Source of the DNA: Pseudobdellovibrionaceae bacterium
Lineage (GTDB): Bacteria > Bdellovibrionota > Bdellovibrionia > Bdellovibrionales > Bdellovibrionaceae
DNA length: 38,845 nucleotides
NCBI GenBank assembly: GCA_019637895.1
Contig: JAHBUU010000007.1
Coordinates: forward strand, 1 to 38,845
Direction: 5' to 3'
The translations under genes and the position numbers were made by a program. Shown one piece after another: positions 30,441 through 36,543 of this stretch (its first letter is position 1; each line of letters starts with the position of its first letter). Under the pieces are notes generated by a model, which saw only the letters and a list, made by a program, of their open reading frames with translations, had not been told where the DNA came from and searched no databases.

Positions 30441-31145
30441 ATGAACATGGATCCTCAGGATATCTTCACCAAGGTCAGCCCCGATGAATCGGAAAAGCTC
30501 CTCGCGGATCTCACCGCGAACCAGGCTTCGATCAGCCTGAAGCTGCAATCCCTGGATGACCTTCTGTCATTTCAGATTCAAGGCCGTGAAAATGGATGGA
30601 ATCTGATCTGTCGTCTAACGGACCAGGCCTCTCTGCCCGCGGGCACGACCCAAGAGGCCATCGTCTCGACGCAAATCGGTGCCGAGAAATACTATATGAC
30701 GGGACACCTGGCCCGCCGAAGTGACGGTCTCTATTCCTTGCGGCTCGAACAAAAAATCTTTCAGCTGCAAAGACGTCAGCATTTCCGTTTGAGGATTCCC
30801 GACTCCTATCAAGCGAAGTACGAGCTCTCGCAACTGAACGGCGCACCCTGCAAGCTCAAGGTCATCGTCCATGACATCAGTGCCGGGGGCTGCCGCTTGT
30901 TTTTGCCCCATCACCGACCCGAGCTGAAATCAGGGGACAAGATCCAAGGTCAGTTCGTCATGGGCGGGAAAACACCTCTTCCGGCCATCGGAGAAGTCCG
31001 TCACGTCAAAATCGAAGACCTGCATGGAGACGAGTATCAATTCATCGGAGTGCAATTCATCGACATGACACCGGCTCTCGAGAGTCGTCTCATCGCCTTA
31101 GTCATGGAACTCCACCGGCAATTCTTCACGCGAAAAGACGGATAA
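30441..31145 (+). CDS. PilZ-domain c-di-GMP-binding protein, 234 aa
   Basis: Residues about 108-230 form a PilZ domain: R112-x3-R116 in RRQHFRLRIP and D145-x-S147-x2-G150 in HDISAGGCRL, the two loops that bind cyclic di-GMP. An N-terminal beta-rich domain of about 100 residues resembles the YcgR-type N-terminal module. YcgR-like proteins act on flagella or pili as c-di-GMP levels rise; here no flagellar gene is adjacent. ATG 30441 is preferred over an in-frame 30393 that overlaps the upstream gene. The gene ends two bases into a long perfect palindrome shared with the convergent lipoprotein gene. Confidence 0.88.
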   Translation: MNMDPQDIFTKVSPDESEKLLADLTANQASISLKLQSLDDLLSFQIQGRENGWNLICRLTDQASLPAGTTQEAIVSTQIGAEKYYMTGHLARRSDGLYSLRLEQKIFQLQRRQHFRLRIPDSYQAKYELSQLNGAPCKLKVIVHDISAGGCRLFLPHHRPELKSGDKIQGQFVMGGKTPLPAIGEVRHVKIEDLHGDEYQFIGVQFIDMTPALESRLIALVMELHRQFFTRKDG

Positions 31146-31200
31146 GGTGCCAGGTCCTATTTACGGAAGCGGTGCTTCCGTAAATAGGACCTGGCACCTT
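31144..31200. repeat. Perfect palindrome with 27-bp arms between convergent stop codons
   Basis: AAGGTGCCAGGTCC... (31144-31170) is matched exactly by its complement at 31174-31200, with only GGT between the arms. The unit fills the whole gap between the PilZ stop (31143-31145) and the lipoprotein stop (31201-31203). It is too long and perfect for an ordinary terminator, though it would act as one. It resembles a repetitive extragenic palindrome (REP). Confidence 0.85.
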
Positions 31201-31923
31201 TCACTGCCCGGCTTCAAGGGGCTGGGCGGGGGTTTGGTCCATCTTTTTGAATTCATCGATGGCCTTTTTAGATTGTTCGCGACGGGCCGCCTCGTCCGTT
31301 TTGCGTTTGGCTTCACGCAGTTTCTTTTCCTCGTCGAAGCGGCGGCTGTAGTTACGGTGCTCCTGATTAAATTCGGAAGACACCTGACGAGCGTAATCTT
31401 CGAAATTTTTCCGACGGTCACGGATATCCGCTTCGAAGGCGTCACGCTTTTCACGTTGTCCGGCATAAAAGTCTTTTCTTTTTTGCTCGAGATCGCCGTA
31501 CAGATTCTTTCGTTCATCCGCGGACAGTTTTTTACCTTTGAGTTCCTCACGACGCGCGGTTTGCTCACGCTGGAACACCTCCCGGTCGGAGCGCTCCCGA
31601 CGGACAAATTCAGTGCGGCGTTGTTCGAGATCCTTGTTCAGGGAGGTTCGTTTTTTCGTCAGCGTGCGGTTGAAGCTTTCACGGACCTGGGCGGGAGGAG
31701 TTTCGGAACCGGCCATCATCTGCTGCAAAAAAGCGATCTCGTCGTTTTCCTGTCGTTTGTCGGCCGGAACTTGCTCGCGAATTTTATCGAAGGCTTCGCG
31801 GTCGGCGCTCAGGCGGTACTGCTCGTCCACCAACGGAGCATTCACGCGGCTTTCCTCGACTGGACTGGACGAACATCCGAACAGGATCAAGGGAATCAGA
31901 ACGAGAGAGAAAAATCGAAGCAT
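31201..31923 (-). CDS. Charged coiled-coil lipoprotein, 240 aa
   Basis: The lipobox LFGC (residue 17) follows a hydrophobic signal. The rest is one of the most charged sequences in the window: long helical stretches full of Arg, Lys and Glu (for example KKRTSLNKDLEQRRTEFVRR, EREVFQREQ-like heptads) predict an extended coiled coil. AAGGAGG eight bases upstream fixes ATG 31923. Such lipoproteins can bridge the outer membrane and peptidoglycan. The stop abuts the 31144-31200 palindrome. No homologue is identified by eye. Confidence 0.78.
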   Translation of the reverse strand: MLRFFSLVLIPLILFGCSSSPVEESRVNAPLVDEQYRLSADREAFDKIREQVPADKRQENDEIAFLQQMMAGSETPPAQVRESFNRTLTKKRTSLNKDLEQRRTEFVRRERSDREVFQREQTARREELKGKKLSADERKNLYGDLEQKRKDFYAGQREKRDAFEADIRDRRKNFEDYARQVSSEFNQEHRNYSRRFDEEKKLREAKRKTDEAARREQSKKAIDEFKKMDQTPAQPLEAGQ

Positions 31924-31994
31924 CGTGCAGCCTCCTTGGCCACTTTCAGAATAATTGGACTCCCCGGAAAACACAATCCAGCCGATGGGAGGGC

Positions 31995-32648
31995 ATGATC
32001 TACGGAAGGATTCGCCCGCCTCGGATCGAGCCAAGGGCGACATTCAACACATTCCCCTTAAGGGATCGAGCCTTCGCCTACAGGATTCTGGCGGGACTCG
32101 GCGTCGGCCTGCTGGGCTGTTTTCTGCTTTTCTTGGTCCCAGCCGTTTTCTTCATTGAACAGAACTATGAGATCTTTACCGCCCTTGCCTACGATGTGAA
32201 ACCAGGTCTGGTCGAGCACCTCGAGCGGGAAATCATCTGGCTGCGCTTCTTCTTGGGAACCGCCGCTTTTGCGACGGCCGCAGTCGGTGTTCTGTTTGTC
32301 CGTCGGATCGTGCGCCACTTGCTGAAACCTCTCGAAGACATCGAAGATCATCTGCGAGCCCTCAGCCAGGGCCAGTGGCACCATCCAATGCCGGGTGCGC
32401 CCTCGTCCGAGACCTATCGAACCTTTTTCATTTCCTATGACAACTTCCAACGCTCTCTGAAACTGCAGGCCGAAAACGAGCTGCGCTTATTGCAAAAGAT
32501 TTCGGTGGATCCCAATCAGCGGGACGCCCAGATGGCCTGGCAGGCCCTGCTCGCCATGCAGAAAAGCAAACTGGGTTTGACGGAAGAACAGCTTACCGAG
32601 AGTGCCGCAGAGTCTTCTGCAGTCGTGCCTTTTCGTCGCGTGTCTTGA
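31995..32648 (+). CDS. Two-TM HAMP-like membrane protein, 217 aa
   Basis: A basic N-terminal tail is followed by TM helices at about 31-53 (LAGLGVGLLGCFLLFLVPA...) and 82-103 (LRFFLGTAAFATAAVGVLFV), with about 28 periplasmic residues between. Next is a HAMP-like helical hairpin: RHLLKPLEDIEDHLRAL through about residue 160. The C-terminus is a helix without a kinase or chemoreceptor signalling module. GGGAGGGC lies just before ATG. The last 56 bases overlap the 3' end of the convergent smpB gene. Confidence 0.75.
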   Translation: MIYGRIRPPRIEPRATFNTFPLRDRAFAYRILAGLGVGLLGCFLLFLVPAVFFIEQNYEIFTALAYDVKPGLVEHLEREIIWLRFFLGTAAFATAAVGVLFVRRIVRHLLKPLEDIEDHLRALSQGQWHHPMPGAPSSETYRTFFISYDNFQRSLKLQAENELRLLQKISVDPNQRDAQMAWQALLAMQKSKLGLTEEQLTESAAESSAVVPFRRVS

Positions 32649-33045
32649 TCGCCTGACGCTTGTCGTGGGTCTTTTTCCCCTTCACAAGAGCAAGCTCCAC
32701 TTTCGCGCGGCCTTTTTTGAAATACACCTTCAAGGGAACGCAGGTCAGTCCCCGCTCACGGAGTGCTCCGTAAATCTCGTCCAGCTCGTGCCGGTTCATG
32801 AGCAGCTTGCGATGACGTTCTGGCTCGTGATTGTTGTAGCTGCTCGATTTGTATTCCGAGATATGGGCATTTTGCAGATAGGCCTCGTTCCCACGGAACG
32901 AGACATAGGAGTCCTTGAGCTGCAGGTTTTTATCCCGCAGGGATTTGACTTCGCTCCCGGTGAGCTGAAGACCGGCCTCGTAGGTTTCGATGATCTCGTA
33001 ATCGAAACGGGCTTTTCTATTTTCCTGAACGATCCAAATGCTCAT
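32593..33045 (-). CDS. smpB: SsrA-binding protein SmpB, 150 aa
   Basis: Sequence matches SmpB over its full length: RKARFDYEIIETYEAGLQLTGSEVKSLRDKN, GNEAYLQNAHISEYK, HEPERHRKLL, VYFKKGRAKVELALVKGKK, and a basic C-terminal tail (KTHDKRQAIKTRDEKARLQK). SmpB carries tmRNA to stalled ribosomes for trans-translation. It starts inside the 3' end of rsmA (29-base overlap) and closes the pal-tsaD-rsmA series. A tmRNA gene was not found in the window. Confidence 0.97.
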   Translation of the reverse strand: MSIWIVQENRKARFDYEIIETYEAGLQLTGSEVKSLRDKNLQLKDSYVSFRGNEAYLQNAHISEYKSSSYNNHEPERHRKLLMNRHELDEIYGALRERGLTCVPLKVYFKKGRAKVELALVKGKKTHDKRQAIKTRDEKARLQKTLRHSR

Positions 33046-33844
33046 ATAGTTCCCGGAATTGGGCCGGACTCAGTTCCTCGGCCCGTGCAGTCTCTTTGAG
33101 CCCAAAGGCATCCAACTTGGCAAGGAGATTCTCGAGAGGAATCTTTCGCGAACCCATCCAACCGCTCAGGTTCGATTTCAACAGCTTTCGGCGCTGGGCA
33201 AAGCAGGCTTTGACGAAGGCCAGGAACTGTTTTTTCTGTTTCAGAACGTCCGCCAGAGGCCGGAACCCCAGCACTCGGCTGGCCACTCTGGGCGGCGGAT
33301 CGAAGTCCCGAGGACCCGCATCCGACACGGTTCGAACCGACCAGAAATTTTGCGCGATCACCGAAAGCATTCCATAAGCCTCGGTGGACGGAAGGGCGCG
33401 GATTCTTTGCGCCACTTCCTTTTGAAACATCAGCACCATTCCCGACAAGGTCCTGTCGTCAAGACTGCGATCAATCACCAGAGACGAGGAAATCTGATAA
33501 GGCAGATTGCTCACGAGCACCGTCGAGTTCCCTTGAATGAGTTCGACCCAGTTCACCCGGAGCGCATCTTCTTCAATCACTTCGAGATTTTTTCCACGCC
33601 AGTATTCAGCCATGGTGCGATCGAGTTCGATCACCTTCATCGGCAGATTCATTTCACGAAGACCGTCGGTCAAAGCCCCTGGGCCCGGTCCGATCTCAAT
33701 CAAAAACTCCGGCTGCAAAGAACGAGCTTCCTCGTGGATGCGTTCGATGACCGTATCGCTGATCAGAAAGTTCTGACCAAGCGAGCGTTTCGCCGCATGC
33801 CCTGTTTCGCGAAGAACGATTTCGAGCCGCTCTCTTGCTGTCAT
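33017..33844 (-). CDS. rsmA: 16S rRNA dimethyladenosine transferase RsmA (KsgA), 275 aa
   Basis: The opening AKRSLGQNFLISDTVIERI, SAM motif IEIGPGPGALTDGL (about 50-62) and catalytic NLPYQISSSL (about 113) identify RsmA/KsgA, which dimethylates two adjacent adenosines near the 3' end of 16S rRNA. The C-terminal helical domain (RRKLLKSNLSGW...) is complete. The ATG overlaps the tsaD stop by four bases (ATGA), and the 3' end overlaps smpB by 29 bases, so translation is coupled along this operon. Confidence 0.97.
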   Translation of the reverse strand: MTARERLEIVLRETGHAAKRSLGQNFLISDTVIERIHEEARSLQPEFLIEIGPGPGALTDGLREMNLPMKVIELDRTMAEYWRGKNLEVIEEDALRVNWVELIQGNSTVLVSNLPYQISSSLVIDRSLDDRTLSGMVLMFQKEVAQRIRALPSTEAYGMLSVIAQNFWSVRTVSDAGPRDFDPPPRVASRVLGFRPLADVLKQKKQFLAFVKACFAQRRKLLKSNLSGWMGSRKIPLENLLAKLDAFGLKETARAEELSPAQFRELYEHLDRSGK

Positions 33845-34890
33845 CGGTTTTCCCCTCGGAAATCACCCGGCAAGCTGTGCGGTGATGGCCCTAAAGACAA
33901 ATCATGACGCTCGCCCCGATTCAAACGCAGGACTCCGGCATAACCGATCATCGCCGCATTGTCCGTGCAGTACCTGAGCGGAGGAACCACCAACTGGATC
34001 CCATTCTTGTCCGCCCACTCCTGACCACGCTCACGAAGCCGTGAGTTAGCACTGACACCTCCGGTGAGAATCGCCCGGCGCAGACCGGTGAAACGCACGG
34101 CCCGGTCCAGCTTGGCGATCAGCACATCAACGATGGCCTCTTGAAAGGACGCACAAAGATCCGAAATTTTCGCTGTGGTTTCCTCGGGACCCAGTTGATC
34201 GATCAGCCGTTGCGCCGACGACTTCAAACCCGAAAAACTCATGTCGTAGGTGTCTTCCTTCATCAGGCTTCGAGGAAAATCGAAGGCTTTCCGATCACCG
34301 GCTTTCGATAACTGATCAACCTTCACTCCACCCGGAAAGCCAAGGCCCGCCATTTTTGCAAACTTGTCGAAGGCTTCACCAGCAGCATCGTCCTTGGTGG
34401 CACCGAGGACTTCGTAATCCCCCAAGCCCTCGATGCGATACAGACTGGTGTGTCCTCCGCTGATGGCCAGGCCCACATACGGAGTTTGAAAATCCGCAGG
34501 AGGTGCAAAGCCCTCATCGCGCAGGAAGGGTGCGAGCAAATGTCCCTCGAGATGATTGACGCCCAGAAACGGAAGCTTCTTGGCCTGAGCCAGGCTTTTT
34601 CCCGTAACGAGTCCGACGATCAAAGAGCCGACAAGGCCCGGTCGATTGGTCGAAACGACTCCACCGATTTCATTCCAACTTTTGCCTGATTTCGCGAGAA
34701 CCTTGTCCACCAAGGGCAACAAAGCAACCGAGTGATTCCGCGAAGCGATCTCGGGAACGATCCCACCGAAAGGCTCGTGAGCCAGATCCTGGCTCGCGCT
34801 TGACATGGCGATCACGCGACCATCGTGTTCGACGATGGCGACGGACGTATCGTCACAACTCGTCTCGATCGCGAGAACTCGTTCGATCAC
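33841..34890 (-). CDS. tsaD: tRNA threonylcarbamoyladenosine synthase subunit TsaD, 349 aa
   Basis: An ASKHA-type ATPase with AIETSCDDTSVA at the start, metal ligands His113 and His117 in HLEGH, ISGGHTSLYR, GEAFDKFAKMAGLGFPGG and LTGGVSANSRLR near the end. TsaD with TsaB and TsaE attaches the threonylcarbamoyl group to A37 of tRNAs reading ANN codons. Length is normal for the family. It overlaps both cpoB-like and rsmA neighbours by four bases. Confidence 0.97.
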   Translation of the reverse strand: MIERVLAIETSCDDTSVAIVEHDGRVIAMSSASQDLAHEPFGGIVPEIASRNHSVALLPLVDKVLAKSGKSWNEIGGVVSTNRPGLVGSLIVGLVTGKSLAQAKKLPFLGVNHLEGHLLAPFLRDEGFAPPADFQTPYVGLAISGGHTSLYRIEGLGDYEVLGATKDDAAGEAFDKFAKMAGLGFPGGVKVDQLSKAGDRKAFDFPRSLMKEDTYDMSFSGLKSSAQRLIDQLGPEETTAKISDLCASFQEAIVDVLIAKLDRAVRFTGLRRAILTGGVSANSRLRERGQEWADKNGIQLVVPPLRYCTDNAAMIGYAGVLRLNRGERHDLSLGPSPHSLPGDFRGENR

Positions 34891-35588
34891 TTCAGGCTCT
34901 TCAGTCGTGTCCGGGCTTTCTTGGCTTCGTTGCTTTTGGGATGATTCGCAATGACCTCGTCAAAGAAGGATTTCGCTTCATCCTTCATTTTGAGTTCCTG
35001 AAAGGACACGCCCATCAGATAGGTCGCTTCCGCCACGTTTTTCCCTTTGGGATTCGTATCGCGGTATTTTTGGAAAGCGAGGACAGCCCGCTTCCATTCT
35101 TTTTTGTCGAAATGATCTTTTGCGACCGAGAAGGAATTCTTGGTCGCCGCCGAAGCCGAAGCGGATGCTGCCGCTGCCGACTGTCCCACCTTGAGGGCCG
35201 CGACTTCAGCTTTCAGTGCGAAAACTTCGGCCGTGAGGGACTGATTATGAGCATCCATTTTGGAGATCGTCTCTTGCAAGAGAGCGAGCTTTCGTTCGGT
35301 GCCCTGATTCTGCTCGGACAGGGATTGACGGGTTCGTTCGATCTCGGTGCCACCAGAGGACATGCGATTCTCAACAACCTCCACGCGGCCGCGCAGATCA
35401 CGGATCTGTTCGTTCACATCGGTAAATCGATTGGAACTGTCCGAGGTCTCGCGCTGCAGAGTCGAAACCTGCTGCTGGAGGACCTGTCGCTGTTCAGAAT
35501 CCTTTGCCGTCGAACGGGTCTTCAGACAACCCGTTGCCAGGAACAAAACGGGCGCGAGGGCCCACACCATCGAAGACACTGACTTCAT
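34887..35588 (-). CDS. cpoB: CpoB/YbgF-like Tol-Pal-associated lipoprotein, 233 aa
   Basis: A signal with lipobox ATGC (about residue 21) is followed by a long coiled coil (about 30-130: QRQVLQQQVSTLQRETSD, EQIRDLRGRVEVVENRM, ETISKMDAHNQSL) and a C-terminal TPR array (FSVAKDHFDKKEWKRAVLAFQKY, EATYLMGVSFQELKMKDEAKSFF). Coiled coil then TPR is the plan of CpoB (YbgF), which couples peptidoglycan synthesis to Tol-Pal at division. Unlike Escherichia coli CpoB it has a lipobox. It lies two genes after pal, supporting the name. Confidence 0.82.
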   Translation of the reverse strand: MKSVSSMVWALAPVLFLATGCLKTRSTAKDSEQRQVLQQQVSTLQRETSDSSNRFTDVNEQIRDLRGRVEVVENRMSSGGTEIERTRQSLSEQNQGTERKLALLQETISKMDAHNQSLTAEVFALKAEVAALKVGQSAAAASASASAATKNSFSVAKDHFDKKEWKRAVLAFQKYRDTNPKGKNVAEATYLMGVSFQELKMKDEAKSFFDEVIANHPKSNEAKKARTRLKSLK

Positions 35589-35896
35589 AGAATATCTCCC
35601 GTTTTCTGACGGATCAGCCGAGCAGAGTTTTCGGCTTTTTCAGCCGCCATCCGAGCCCGGACGAACTCGCGCTGAGCCCCTGCCCAATCTCGATCATTGT
35701 ACAGGATTCGGGCTTTTCGGTAAGCCTCTTCCGCTTGATGCCAATAACCGGGCGAATGTCGAGCTGCTTGAACAGAACGGGCCGCATCGATGGCGGCCCG
35801 AGCGAGAGCGTATTCCTCTACCGGAGCCGGCGCCGTCTGGCAGCCGGCAAAGGCGAGGACAAGAGCGACGAGAAGAATCCTCGGAAGTGCTCTCAT
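35585..35896 (-). CDS. Small DUF4398-like lipoprotein, 103 aa
   Basis: Lipobox FAGC at residue 19, then a helical domain beginning EYALARAAIDAARSVQAARHSPGYWHQAEEAYRKAR and RMAAEKAENSARLI, the pattern of DUF4398, a short periplasmic helical domain often found with OmpA-like proteins. It lies between pal (12-base gap) and cpoB (4-base overlap), so it is a third lipoprotein of the Tol-Pal set, probably in the outer membrane facing the periplasm. Confidence 0.8.
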   Translation of the reverse strand: MRALPRILLVALVLAFAGCQTAPAPVEEYALARAAIDAARSVQAARHSPGYWHQAEEAYRKARILYNDRDWAGAQREFVRARMAAEKAENSARLIRQKTGDIL

Positions 35897-35908
35897 CCTT
35901 CAAAATCC

Positions 35909-36433
35909 TTACTGAACAGGAACAAAGTTAGCACGGCGGTTCTGAGCGTAAGCCGACTCGGAGTCACCGGACGAAACTGGTTTTTCTTTGCCGTAGCTGA
36001 TGACGCTCAAACGATCCGCGCTCACACCTTGGCTGACCAAGAAGGATTTCACGGCGTTCGCACGACGCTCGCCCAAAGCAATGTTGTACTCGATGGAACC
36101 GCGAGCATCGCAGTGACCTTCGATTTGAACACGCACGTTGGAGTTGTTTTTCATCCACTGAGCGTTGCCGCGCAGTTTTTCACGAGCGGAATTGTCGAGG
36201 CTCGACTTGTCGTAACCGAAGTTGATGGTCACGAGACCTTCGATCCGGCCGGAATCGGAACCTTGAGCGTCGAAGCTCAAAGCTGTGGAATCAACACCAC
36301 CGTCCATTCCAGCACCCATAGCGGAAGAGTCGACGTCGGTCTGAGTTTGTTTTGCTTTACAGCCAGAAACCACGGCAACCGCCGTGACAGCGACCAAAGT
36401 CATCACCAAAGAACGCAAAGATGCACGAATCAT
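35909..36433 (-). CDS. pal: Peptidoglycan-associated lipoprotein Pal, 174 aa
   Basis: Lipobox VSGC at about residue 25, a Gly/Asp-rich linker of about 35 residues, then the OmpA/Pal peptidoglycan-binding domain: NFGYDKSSLDNSAREKLRGNAQWM, VQIEGHCDARGSIEYN, GERRANAVKSFLVSQGV, SYGKEKP and an Asn-Arg-Arg near the end (AQNRRANFVP). Pal anchors the outer membrane to peptidoglycan and works with TolA and TolB. AAGGAGGAAC before ATG 36433 fixes the start; a longer in-frame start at 36541 would run through the promoter. It heads the operon that continues to smpB. Confidence 0.96.
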   Translation of the reverse strand: MIRASLRSLVMTLVAVTAVAVVSGCKAKQTQTDVDSSAMGAGMDGGVDSTALSFDAQGSDSGRIEGLVTINFGYDKSSLDNSAREKLRGNAQWMKNNSNVRVQIEGHCDARGSIEYNIALGERRANAVKSFLVSQGVSADRLSVISYGKEKPVSSGDSESAYAQNRRANFVPVQ

Positions 36434-36477
36434 GAAGTTCCTCCTTCGATAGAACCTAAAAAATGAACAACAACAAG

Positions 36478-36505
36478 AGCGTAGTGCAGAGCAGCCGGAT
36501 GTCAA
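36478..36505 (-). promoter_or_regulatory. Promoter of the pal operon
   Basis: On the minus strand TTGACA (36505-36500) is followed after 16 bases by TACGCT (36483-36478), about 45 bases before the pal start. The -35 is a perfect consensus; the -10 is a moderate match. This is the best promoter for the pal-to-smpB series. Confidence 0.6.
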
Positions 36506-36543
36506 ACCCCATTGATGTTGCGATGCTTTCCTAGGCATCATTG

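Noticed and set aside
32593-33045. A tmRNA gene next to smpB
   Set aside because: smpB and ssrA are sometimes neighbours, but no Ala-tRNA-like acceptor with a tag frame was seen near either end of the gene.
33059-33907. Plus-strand open frame of 282 codons opposite rsmA
   Set aside because: rsmA on the minus strand is certain from its motifs, and this frame is a shadow of it.
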